A stretch of DNA of 16,781 nt from Bacteroidaceae bacterium. Lineage in GTDB: Bacteria; Bacteroidota; Bacteroidia; Bacteroidales; Bacteroidaceae. This document shows positions 1 through 7,297 of the stretch, one piece after another. The position numbers and the translations under genes are program-made. Position 1 is the stretch's first letter. Every line of letters begins with the position of its first letter. Below the pieces are notes generated by a model. The model saw nothing but the letters and a program-made list of their open reading frames with translations. It searched no databases and was not told where the DNA came from. The DNA lies in NCBI GenBank assembly GCA_900752815.1, contig CAADWS010000107.1:1-16781 (forward strand), read 5' to 3'.

Positions 1-2
1 CA

Positions 3-68
3 ATCCTGCAATATATTAACTACAAAAATGGAAAACCCATTGGCAGAGTTAAATATGCACTAATTTAA
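3..68 (+). CDS. possible C-terminal tail of an upstream gene (partial)
   Basis: From base 3 a frame is open to a TAA at 66-68 and reads as a plausible protein end, including YINYKNGKPIGRVKYALI. A second frame (1-63) is also open to a stop, so the reading is not unique. The segment is AT-rich like the rest of the first 150 bases and unlike the GC-rich genes that follow. It may be the end of a foreign or mobile gene whose body lies outside the window. No family can be recognised from about 21 residues. Confidence 0.25.
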   Translation: MLQYINYKNGKPIGRVKYALI

Positions 69-200
69 TTCCGCCAACGGGTTAAGGTTATCGAATCTTA
101 TGAAATTCCGTAGTAAAGATAATATAAAAATCAGCTACTTTCAAATTTTGAACGGTATAAATCCGCTGACGCCCCAATCGCTACCACACAACCGGACCAG

Positions 201-291
201 AAAAAAACTGTCAGTACTTTAGAAAAAACAGTCAGTACTTTAGAAATTTCTATCCTTACTTTTGTTTTTTCTAAAGTACTGACTGTTTTTT
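201..291 (+). repeat. 90-nt composite repeat, copy 1 (direct plus inverted units)
   Basis: Two near-identical direct units centred on GTCAGTACTTTAG (around 210-222 and 231-243) are followed by the central palindrome AGAAATTTCT (242-251). Next come a diverged third unit (TCCTTACTTTTG, 253-264) and an inverted unit (CTAAAGTACTGACTG, 271-285). The inverted arm 271-291 is the exact complement of 223-243, and the longer right arm 265-291 matches 202-228 with one mismatch over 27 bases. The RNA or single-stranded DNA could therefore form either of two competing stems. A homologous element in the same orientation lies at 11947-12034. No coding content is credible. It could be a MITE-like or REP-like element or a structured terminator; its class is unknown. 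Confidence 0.85.
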
Positions 292-461
292 CACCTCCGG
301 CCGGCATATTCCCCTCGCCCCGCTGCCGTTGCCCTGCGAAGCACATACCGGCCGCCGGCAGCCACAGGACATCCGCATTACGGGACAACAAGGCCGGCAC
401 ACTCCTTATATATATTATACAGCTTTTGAACAGAAGAAAAGAAATGCATCATCGGCACGGT

Positions 462-500
462 TTGCAACCGGATTGCAATAGTTTTTCTATAATTTTGCAA
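462..500 (+). promoter_or_regulatory. candidate promoter and Fur-family operator with three phased TTGCAA sites
   Basis: The self-complementary hexamer TTGCAA occurs at 462-467, 473-478 and 495-500. The start-to-start distances are 11 and 22 bases, which places all three on the same helix face. The sequence TAATTTTG at 490-497 matches the Bacteroides -7 consensus TAnnTTTG exactly and overlaps the third site. No clear TTTG -33 element is seen at 19-21 bp. Transcription would begin near 504, giving a leader of about 155 nt before the Fur-family start codon. Overlap of a repeated palindrome with the promoter suggests autorepression; this is inference. Confidence 0.45.
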
Positions 501-659
501 CCGACAGGAAACGATAGGGGGAAAGAGTAGCCTCCGCCACGCCGTGCAGCGGCGCAAAGCGCCTTTCGCCATACGGCACAGGCCGGAAAAAGCGCAGCCC
601 TCCCCCATCGCCACCAACAACCCCAAAAGGACGGAAACAGGACGACCCCATTTTTTCCC

Positions 660-1100
660 ATGAAAACACTTGAAGAACAACTGCTCGAAAAAGACATCAA
701 GCCGACCCCCGTGCGGCTGCTGGTGCTCCGCGCGCTGAAGGAGGCTTGCTGCGCATTGTCCGTCTCCACGCTCGAAGCGCAGCTCGGCACCATTGACAAG
801 TCAACCATCTTCCGAACTCTCACCCTTTTCCAGGCCGAACATCTGATTCACTCGGTCAACGACGGCAGCGGACAGACCAAATATGCCCTGTGTCCCGAAA
901 ACTGCCATTGCGGAGAAAAAGGAACCGAATCGCTCGAAGGGCTGCACACCCACTTTGCCTGCGAGCGTTGCCACCGCACTTTCTGCCTGCACGGACTGCC
1001 CATACCCGAAGTCAGCCTGCCCGAAGGCTTTGTGCTACACAATGCCAACTATGTGCTTATCGGCCTGTGCCCGGAATGCGCTTCGAAGAAACATTTCTAA
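660..1100 (+). CDS. Fur-family metal-responsive transcriptional repressor
   Basis: This is a 146-residue Fur/Zur/PerR-family regulator of normal family length. The N-terminal winged helix spans about residues 1-80, with the recognition helix around DKSTIFRTLTLF (46-57). The C-terminal dimerisation and metal domain shows the family HTHFACERCHRTFC block, with H96, H98 and a CxxC pair at C101/C104. A second pair, CPEC (C137/C140), probably completes the structural zinc site. Extra cysteines in CPENCHCGEKG (C78, C82, C84) are notable. The gene starts at an ATG and is followed after 27 nt by the start of a metal-efflux permease, so the two probably form one operon. That context suggests a regulator sensing Zn or Cu rather than iron, but the metal cannot be read from sequence. 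It is probably autoregulated through the TTGCAA sites upstream. Confidence 0.92.
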   Translation: MKTLEEQLLEKDIKPTPVRLLVLRALKEACCALSVSTLEAQLGTIDKSTIFRTLTLFQAEHLIHSVNDGSGQTKYALCPENCHCGEKGTESLEGLHTHFACERCHRTFCLHGLPIPEVSLPEGFVLHNANYVLIGLCPECASKKHF

Positions 1101-1127
1101 TTGGAAACAACATCATTTTATCCCATT

Positions 1128-2384
1128 ATGGAAATCATACATCTCCTCAACTCCATGGCCCCCTACCTGCTGCTGGGCTTCCTGCTGGCCGGCATCCTGC
1201 ATGCGTTTGTGCCGGCACGGCTTTACCACCGGCACCTGGGACGGCCCAACTTCAAATCGGTGCTCTACGCCACGCTCGTGGGCATCCCGCTCCCTCTCTG
1301 TTCGTGCGGCGTCATCCCCACCGCCATGTCGCTGCGCAAGGAGGGCGCCTCAAAAGGCGCGGTCCTCTCCTTCCTCATCGCCACCCCGCAGACCGGCGTC
1401 GACTCGATTCTGGCCACCTACTCGCTGATGGGACTTCCCTTTGCCATCATACGCCCCATAGCTGCACTGGCTACGGCCCTCTTCGGCGGCATCCTTTCCA
1501 ACCGTCTGGAAAAGAAATACACGGCCGATGCGGAAACTGCTCCCGCATCGGCTGACGCCGGTCAGCCCATCCCCGCAAGCTGGACCGGAAAAGTGGGCGC
1601 TGCCTTGCGCTATGCGTTTGTCGAAATGATGGAAGACATCGGCAAGTGGCTCATCATCGGTCTGGTCATAGCCGGACTCATCACCGTTTACGTGCCCGAC
1701 ACCTTTTTCCAGCAATACGCCGGCAGTCCGCTGCTGAGCATCCTGCTCGTGCTGGCATGCGCCATCCCCATGTATCTCTGCGCCACCGGCTCCATCCCCA
1801 TTGCCATTGCTCTGATGCTCAAGGGGCTGTCGCCCGGCGCCGCACTGGTGCTGCTCATGGCCGGCCCGGCCGTCAACATGGGCTCGATTCTGGTCATCCA
1901 CCGCGTCATGGGATTGCGCGCGCTGCTTACCTATCTCGGTTCCATCGTGGGAGGCGCCGTCGCCTTTGCACTTGCCATAGACTATCTGCTGCCCCGCGAC
2001 CTCTTCCTGCAACCCCTGATGCAGAACAGCCTCCACACCCACAGCATGGCTTCGCCGTGGCAATGGGCCTGCACCGCCCTGCTGCTCCTGCTGCTGGCCA
2101 ACGCCATGGTGCACCGCTACCTGCTCCACAAAAACGCGGCTGCCTGCCACTGCGGGGACAATGGGTGCTCCGCCGCCGACGAATGCCGCCAGCCGCGCCT
2201 CATCCACATCGAAGGAATGAAATGCAACCACTGCCGGGCCAATGCTGAAAAAGCCATCGCCGGCGTCGAGGGAGTGGAAAAGGTGGAAATCGACCTGGCC
2301 GGCGGCACCGCTCTGGTGACCGGCGAATGCAAGCTGGAAGACATCAGAAAGGCGGTTGAAGCCATCGGATTCAAAGTCAGGTAA
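1128..2384 (+). CDS. SO_0444-type Cu/Zn efflux permease with C-terminal HMA domain
   Basis: This is a 418-residue inner-membrane protein of the ArsP/DUF318 permease superfamily and resembles the SO_0444 family of Cu/Zn exporters. There are about eight hydrophobic segments in two halves. Each half carries a conserved cysteine motif at a membrane segment: PLCSCGVIP (residues 56-64) and MYLCATGSIPIA (215-226). A His/Cys-rich linker follows (HCGDNGC and DECRQ, about 341-354). The C-terminus (about 358-418) is a heavy-metal-associated domain with GMKCNHC (C366/C369), likely a cytosolic metal-delivery or sensing domain. The frame is open from a TTG at 1101 directly after the Fur-family stop, but the ATG at 1128 is the better start and begins right at the first membrane segment. 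It is cotranscribed with the Fur-family gene. The exported metal is inferred from the family. Confidence 0.88.
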   Translation: MEIIHLLNSMAPYLLLGFLLAGILHAFVPARLYHRHLGRPNFKSVLYATLVGIPLPLCSCGVIPTAMSLRKEGASKGAVLSFLIATPQTGVDSILATYSLMGLPFAIIRPIAALATALFGGILSNRLEKKYTADAETAPASADAGQPIPASWTGKVGAALRYAFVEMMEDIGKWLIIGLVIAGLITVYVPDTFFQQYAGSPLLSILLVLACAIPMYLCATGSIPIAIALMLKGLSPGAALVLLMAGPAVNMGSILVIHRVMGLRALLTYLGSIVGGAVAFALAIDYLLPRDLFLQPLMQNSLHTHSMASPWQWACTALLLLLLANAMVHRYLLHKNAAACHCGDNGCSAADECRQPRLIHIEGMKCNHCRANAEKAIAGVEGVEKVEIDLAGGTALVTGECKLEDIRKAVEAIGFKVR

Positions 2385-2468
2385 CCCTGATTTCCACACG
2401 GCAGACACCCGCTCCGACACCCGTTGGACCGGTCTGCTCCGCCCCAATCCGGTAACAGGACAAATCAT

Positions 2469-2512
2469 AAAAGTGTGTGCAGTATTCGAAATGCTGCACA
2501 CACTTTTCATTT
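2469..2512 (+). terminator. intrinsic terminator of the metal operon
   Basis: A perfect 14-bp stem pairs AAAAGTGTGTGCAG (2469-2482) with CTGCACACACTTTT (2494-2507). It can extend inward through T/G, A/T, T/A and T/A pairs to a three-base loop (CGA). The 3' side runs into TTTTCATTT. It sits 85 nt after the permease stop and should end the operon transcript. The A-rich 5' flank makes it potentially active on the other strand too. Confidence 0.85.
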
Positions 2513-2854
2513 CAGTATCTCCCGAACATTCGCCAGGCTTTTCCGTTTTCCACAGGCCGGAATCCGGCAATCCCAAAACCATCCGGCCGATTCGCTTGCG
2601 TCGTCCCGAAAGAAAGAGATTCAGTCAATTAATTATCAACAGAATATACGTCACACCATACTTACCGGAAGAGCCGAAACGGCCTGTGGAAAAACCTGTG
2701 GAAAACTCGGTGGAAAAACTCATGGCGCAGCCCTTTTCCACGCCGGGCGGACAGCTCCGGACAAACAGACTGCGGGCGCTGCATAGCGGCCTTGCGACGC
2801 TCCCTTCTTGCAGAAATACCACAAAAAAGGGACAGCACACACGTACCATCCCTC
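2513..2854. other. gene-free region with DnaA-box-like cluster
   Basis: No credible gene lies between the operon terminator and the minus-strand terminator of the DUF4923 gene. Plus-strand frames here lack any recognisable domain and run across the hairpins. The region holds TTTTCCACA-type sites at 2546-2554 (+), 2685-2693 (-) and 2697-2705 (-). Variants are at 2709-2717 (-, TTTTCCACC) and 2734-2742 (+, TTTTCCACG), and a TTATCAACA lies at 2633-2641 (+). The stretch 2621-2660 is locally AT-rich. Confidence 0.5.
2685..2719 (-). repeat. three 12-bp direct repeats containing DnaA-box-like sequence
   Basis: On the + strand the unit CTGTGGAAAAAC recurs three times at an exact 12-bp period, with cores at 2685, 2697 and 2709. 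Read on the minus strand, the first two give TTTTCCACA, which fits the relaxed DnaA-box consensus TTWTNCACA; the third ends in CC. A near-inverted partner is at 2734-2742 and an exact plus-strand copy at 2546-2554. The array may bind DnaA as an origin, titration site or regulatory cluster, or the similarity may be fortuitous. Confidence 0.5.
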
Positions 2855-2877
2855 CAAAAATTCTGCTTGGCAGAAAT
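2855..2877 (-). terminator. intrinsic terminator of the DUF4923 gene
   Basis: On the minus strand a 6-bp stem (TTCTGC / GCAGAA, 2861-2866 with 2870-2875) and a three-base loop are followed by a run of five T (complement of 2856-2860). It lies 3 nt beyond the stop codon. The stem is short, so efficiency is uncertain, but position and U-tract fit. Confidence 0.55.
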
Positions 2878-2880
2878 GCA

Positions 2881-3570
2881 TCAGCGGGTAAACTGCATCC
2901 CCACCATCATGCCGCTATAACTGCTCAGCAACTGGTTCACCGCCTTGAGCGCAGCTGCATTTGAAAGGGCCGAAACCACCGTCAGCATCTTCAGCAGTTT
3001 GTCGCTCTCATATAACAGGCTCAACGTATTGTTCCGCAACACGATGTGCATCGTCGACTGCGCCATGCCGGCCAGATAGTGCATCGTGATTTTCTGGTTC
3101 TCGGCATCAAGCGTATAGTTTCCTTTCAGCGTACGTCCGCCCAGCACGGCCGAATAGGTGCCATCGGAATTAAAGGTATAGGAACAGCTGCCGGGTTTGA
3201 TGCCCACCTTGCTCAGCATGCCGTCCACCGTATTCTCCACTTTGGCGGCAGCCACTTCGCCTCCTGCCTTCATCAGCAGGTTCTCACTTTCAAAAACACA
3301 GTCTACGCCAGTATAATTCCAGGTCCCGGTGATACTGTCCGGCGAAACTTTCTCGGAAAGTCCGAGCAAGGTTCCCAGCAGATTGCCCAAGCCTTCTCCG
3401 GCGCTGACCACCTTATTCTTCGTCGTATCGGACACCGCTCCTTCCGTTTTGTCCTTCAACACACCGTTAAGAAGCGAACCGAGGTTGATTTGTGCATCGG
3501 CAGTTGTCACACAACCGCCCCACGTCATAAAAGTTGCCACCAAAGCAACATAACAGAAAAATCTTTTCAT
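2881..3570 (-). CDS. DUF4923 family exported lipocalin-like protein
   Basis: This is a 229-residue protein that resembles the Bacteroidales DUF4923 family. The frame extends upstream to 3609, but the start at 3570 (MKRFFCYVALVATF) begins an ordinary signal peptide and is preferred. Cleavage could follow ADA (about residue 27). Alternatively the cysteine in WGGC (residue 20) could serve as a lipoprotein site in a loose Bacteroidetes lipobox. The mature part has a helical N-terminal segment (LGSLLNGVLKD, GLGNLLGTLLG). A lipocalin-like beta region follows, beginning ITGTWNYTGVDCVFES, with SYTFNSDGTYSAVLGGRTLKGNYTL typical of lipocalin-like repeats. Its biochemical role is unknown; it presumably acts in the periplasm or at the outer membrane. 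It is transcribed alone, divergent from groES, with its own terminator close behind the stop. Confidence 0.85.
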   Translation of the reverse strand: MKRFFCYVALVATFMTWGGCVTTADAQINLGSLLNGVLKDKTEGAVSDTTKNKVVSAGEGLGNLLGTLLGLSEKVSPDSITGTWNYTGVDCVFESENLLMKAGGEVAAAKVENTVDGMLSKVGIKPGSCSYTFNSDGTYSAVLGGRTLKGNYTLDAENQKITMHYLAGMAQSTMHIVLRNNTLSLLYESDKLLKMLTVVSALSNAAALKAVNQLLSSYSGMMVGMQFTR

Positions 3571-3667
3571 GCCAATATTTATATTTATGTTGTTTTCTTC
3601 ACAGGGCACCGAAAACGAAAATCACTGACACAGGAAGGCGTTTGATTTTCTATCACCCATTTCGCTG

Positions 3668-3675
3668 CAAAAATA
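3668..3675 (-). promoter_or_regulatory. candidate -7 box for the DUF4923 gene
   Basis: On the minus strand TATTTTTG matches the Bacteroides -7 consensus TAnnTTTG. It lies about 98 nt upstream of the chosen start codon. No convincing TTTG -33 element is present at the expected 19-21 bp. The call rests on one element only. Confidence 0.35.
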
Positions 3676-3862
3676 GCCAAAAGAACGGAAAAGTAGGCAG
3701 AAGCATCGCTAAATAACAAATATTTTAACCCTGTTTCCGTCTCCGGTTTCCCAATTTCTCCCGAGAATAACCAGTCCCGGCAAACTGCCACAGCCAGGAA
3801 TCGGACTGACAGAATGTCATACGTCTGCCAGATTTGAAAGAGCCAGCCCTCCATTTTGGCTT

Positions 3863-3878
3863 TGGCACACTTTTGGCA
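3863..3878 (+). promoter_or_regulatory. sigma-54-like -24/-12 element upstream of groES
   Basis: TGGCACACTTTTGGCA matches the sigma-54 (RpoN) consensus TGGCAC-N5-TTGCA except for one base (T to G in the -12 half). It keeps the diagnostic GG-N10-GC spacing. A start site would fall near 3890, giving a leader of about 58 nt before the groES ATG. No exact TAnnTTTG housekeeping box was seen close by, and no CIRCE (HrcA) inverted repeat is present. The region is locally repetitive in TTGG, so a chance match is possible. Confidence 0.4.
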
Positions 3879-3947
3879 TATTCAGGGGTGACGGCGACAT
3901 CAAGCGCCCCATAAACCAAGAAACAAAACAATTAAAATTCATACATT

Positions 3948-4220
3948 ATGAACATCAAACCATTGGCAGACCGCGTGCTCGTCAAGCCCGCTCCTGCAGA
4001 AGAGAAAACAGTAGGTGGAATCATCATCCCTGACACAGCGAAGGAAAAGCCCCTGCAGGGTACCGTCCTGGCTGTCGGCAACGGCACAAAAGACGAGGAA
4101 ATGGTTCTCAAAGTCAACGATACCGTCCTCTACGGCAAATATTCCGGAACGGAAATTGAATTTGAAGGTGAGAAATATCTCATCATGCGTCAGAGCGACG
4201 TGCTTGCCGTGCTGGCATAA
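3948..4220 (+). CDS. groES: GroES co-chaperonin
   Basis: This is a complete 90-residue Cpn10. It opens with the family signature [20 protein letters not shown] and carries the mobile loop that docks onto GroEL (about residues 17-33, [15 protein letters not shown]). The conserved core GTVLAVGNG and [22 protein letters not shown] follows. Seven copies cap the GroEL ring and enclose folding substrate in the cytoplasm. The start is the ATG at 3948, preceded by an A-rich leader without a Shine-Dalgarno site, as usual for this phylum. It is followed by groEL after an unusually hairpin-rich gap of 118 nt and is probably cotranscribed with it. Confidence 0.98.
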   Translation: MNIKPLADRVLVKPAPAEEKTVGGIIIPDTAKEKPLQGTVLAVGNGTKDEEMVLKVNDTVLYGKYSGTEIEFEGEKYLIMRQSDVLAVLA

Positions 4221-4251
4221 GCGCCGGACGGTAACATTCCGTTTCAACTGA

Positions 4252-4290
4252 AGGCAGCGCGGCGCTGCCTGCGGCGGAACCTGCCGCCGG
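4252..4290 (+). promoter_or_regulatory. tandem hairpins between groES and groEL
   Basis: Two stems lie back to back: AGGCAGC / GCTGCCT (4252-4258 with 4264-4270), then GGCGG / CCGCC (4273-4277 with 4284-4288). No U-tract follows, so a full terminator is unlikely. They could act as a processing, stability or partial-attenuation element setting the groES to groEL ratio. This role is inference. Confidence 0.45.
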
Positions 4291-4296
4291 AAATGA

Positions 4297-5967
<1,671 letters not shown>

Positions 5968-6009
5968 TCGGAAACAAAACCGAATACACTTCCTTTATAA
6001 AATAAAAAC

Positions 6010-6057
6010 AATCCGGCTCACCGGCGGCACACGCCGTGGGCCGGATTTCTTTATTTT
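6010..6057 (+). terminator. intrinsic terminator after groEL
   Basis: AATCCGGC (6010-6017) pairs with GCCGGATT (6040-6047). The stem continues inward through a CACCGGCG / CGCCGTG segment with one bulged base and a GCACA loop. The T-rich tract TTTCTTTATTTT follows. It lies 42 nt after the groEL stop. Confidence 0.85.
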
Positions 6058-6076
6058 CGCTTCTTCGTTTTTCAAC

Positions 6077-6084
6077 TACTGTTG
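6077..6084 (+). promoter_or_regulatory. weak candidate -7 box for the SDR gene
   Basis: TACTGTTG differs by one base from TAnnTTTG and lies 30 nt before the ATG at 6115, directly after the groEL terminator. No -33 box is evident. Some promoter is expected here because the upstream unit is terminated. Confidence 0.25.
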
Positions 6085-6114
6085 TTTTTTTCAATCCAGC
6101 AAACCCAAGAACAC

Positions 6115-6891
6115 ATGAACCGAATCATTGTCATCACCGGCGGAGCGGCAGGCATCGGCCGCTGCATGGTCGAACGGTTCGCCCGGCAAAACGACATCGT
6201 CCACTTCATAGACAAAGACCGCGACGCCACACAAAAACTGACGGCCGCCCTGCAAAAAGAGGGGCTCCGGGTAAACGGATATACCGGCGATATTGCCGAC
6301 AAGAAGGTGGTGGAGACATTTGCCGACGCCATTCTCCGACAGCATCCCGAAGGCATCCATTGCCTCATCAATAATGCGTGCTTCATGAACGGCGGCATCC
6401 TGAGCGGCATCGGCTACGAGGATTTTCTTTATCTGCAACAGGTAGGAGTGGCAGCCCCCTACTGGCTGGCCTGCCTCTTCAAGGACCATTTCCAGGGCGT
6501 CGGCTCCATCGTCAACCTGTCCTCGACCCGTGCCTTCCAGTCGCAACCCGACACCGAAGGCTATTCCGCGGCCAAAGGCGGCATCACCGCACTGACCCAT
6601 GCCCTGGCCGTCAGTCTGGCCGGTATCGCCCGCGTCAACTCCGTGGCGCCGGGATGGATTGACACAGGTGCCTACCACACAGAAGATTACCGGCCCGTCT
6701 ACGACAAGGGCGACACGACACAACACCCGTCCAGGCGGGTGGGCCGGCCCGAGGACATTGCGCAGGTGGTGGAATTCCTTTGCGACGAGCGCAACAGCTT
6801 CATCAACGGGGAGAATATCACCGTCGACGGCGGCATGAGCAAACTGATGGTCTACCACAACGATTGCGGCTGGACCTACCGGCAGGACTGA
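6115..6891 (+). CDS. short-chain dehydrogenase/reductase (SDR) family oxidoreductase
   Basis: This is a 258-residue classical SDR. The Rossmann cofactor motif TGGAAGIGR is at residues 8-16, and the acidic D33 after beta-2 (FIDKD) favours NAD(H) over NADP(H). The structural NNA motif is at 86-88. The catalytic set is visible as a serine in NLSSTRA (S136/S137), Y150 and K154 in GYSAAKGG, with PGWIDT after it. The end GENITVDGGMSKL is also typical of the family. The frame extends to a TTG at 6082, but the ATG at 6115 puts the glycine motif at the usual distance from the N-terminus. The substrate is not predictable; the closest broad class is sugar-alcohol, steroid or acyl-type dehydrogenases. 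It is monocistronic, between the groEL terminator and two terminators of its own. Confidence 0.9.
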   Translation: MNRIIVITGGAAGIGRCMVERFARQNDIVHFIDKDRDATQKLTAALQKEGLRVNGYTGDIADKKVVETFADAILRQHPEGIHCLINNACFMNGGILSGIGYEDFLYLQQVGVAAPYWLACLFKDHFQGVGSIVNLSSTRAFQSQPDTEGYSAAKGGITALTHALAVSLAGIARVNSVAPGWIDTGAYHTEDYRPVYDKGDTTQHPSRRVGRPEDIAQVVEFLCDERNSFINGENITVDGGMSKLMVYHNDCGWTYRQD

Positions 6892-6951
6892 GCATTGCCA
6901 CTCCCCTCTCTTCTGTCCGACCGGCAGCAATGCCCCAGCCGTCCAAAAACG

Positions 6952-7000
6952 GAAACGGGGCGGCAGTTGTCCTCCAGCACCGCCGCCCCGTTTCTTCTCT
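6952..7000 (+). terminator. intrinsic terminator 1 after the SDR gene
   Basis: A perfect 13-bp stem pairs GAAACGGGGCGGC (6952-6964) with GCCGCCCCGTTTC (6982-6994) around a 17-nt loop. TTCTCT follows. The U-tract is weak and interrupted, but the stem is very stable. Confidence 0.7.
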
Positions 7001-7006
7001 ACCCCC

Positions 7007-7056
7007 ACGGGAAAAGCCAACCGATACAGTTCACGGCTTTTCCCGTTTTCTTTTTC
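7007..7056 (+). terminator. intrinsic terminator 2 after the SDR gene
   Basis: A perfect 12-bp stem pairs ACGGGAAAAGCC (7007-7018) with GGCTTTTCCCGT (7035-7046). It runs directly into TTTCTTTTT. It lies only 12 nt after terminator 1 and has the better U-tract. It insulates the MATE gene from upstream transcription. Confidence 0.85.
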
Positions 7057-7180
7057 CCGACAGACAAGACGGCACACGAGCAGGCCGCCCTCCCCATCAA
7101 GGCACACGGCATGCCGTCCCATTTTCACCCCTCCCCCGATTTTCTCCGGCAAGAATATAGGCGCGTCCGCAGTTTCTCCG

Positions 7181-7188
7181 TAAATTTG
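7181..7188 (+). promoter_or_regulatory. candidate -7 promoter element of the MATE gene
   Basis: TAAATTTG is an exact match to the Bacteroides TAnnTTTG -7 box. The expected start site near 7195 gives a leader of about 103 nt before the ATG at 7298. The leader can form a small stem, CGCCTTC / GAAGGCG (7230-7236 with 7255-7261), just ahead of the start. No clear -33 TTTG is seen. Confidence 0.45.
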
Positions 7189-7297
7189 CAGGCTGAAATC
7201 AAATTCACCTATTACCTATCTGAACTTTTCGCCTTCCCTTTGCAACAAGCAACAGAAGGCGGGAGGTATTTTCACGCTTTTAAAAAAACGGAATGAC

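Larger units (their letters stand above)
69..659. other. intergenic region upstream of the Fur-family operon
   Basis: About 590 nt without a credible gene. The first 130 nt are AT-rich. A complex 90-nt repeat with direct and inverted units occupies 201-291. A GC-rich stretch without recognised content spans about 292-410. The promoter and operator region of the downstream operon lies at about 460-500, and a GC-rich leader of roughly 155 nt follows. Minus-strand reading frames here are built from low-complexity and repeat sequence and carry no recognisable domain. Confidence 0.5.

Noticed and set aside
201..291. CRISPR-like array
   Set aside because: There are only two or three direct units without spacers of uniform length, one unit is inverted, and no cas genes are present.
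378..823. Minus-strand frames upstream of and overlapping the Fur-family gene
   Set aside because: They are low-complexity Ser, Phe or Cys-rich readings without domains and overlap the promoter and the start of a certain gene.
1101..1127. TTG start for the permease directly after the Fur-family stop
   Set aside because: The ATG at 1128 starts at the first membrane segment; the nine extra residues are not supported by the family pattern.
1350..2582. Minus-strand frame of 410 codons antisense to the metal permease
   Set aside because: It is low-complexity (Gly, Gln, His rich) and explained as a shadow of the permease, and it crosses the operon terminator.
2546..2742. Chromosomal replication origin
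   Set aside because: DnaA-like sites are present, but the + strand stays C-rich on both sides and no dnaA, dnaN or gyrB gene is near; kept only as a DnaA-box-like cluster.
2356..2964. Plus-strand frame of 202 codons behind the permease
   Set aside because: It crosses the terminator hairpin and the DnaA-box-like cluster and overlaps the end of the DUF4923 gene; no domain is seen.
3571..3947. Small minus-strand genes in the DUF4923/groES gap (frames ending at 3585 and 3725)
   Set aside because: They have no homology-like pattern, overlap each other and cover the promoter elements of both flanking genes.
6082..6114. TTG start for the SDR gene
   Set aside because: The ATG at 6115 places the Rossmann glycine motif at the usual position; the extension falls in the promoter area.
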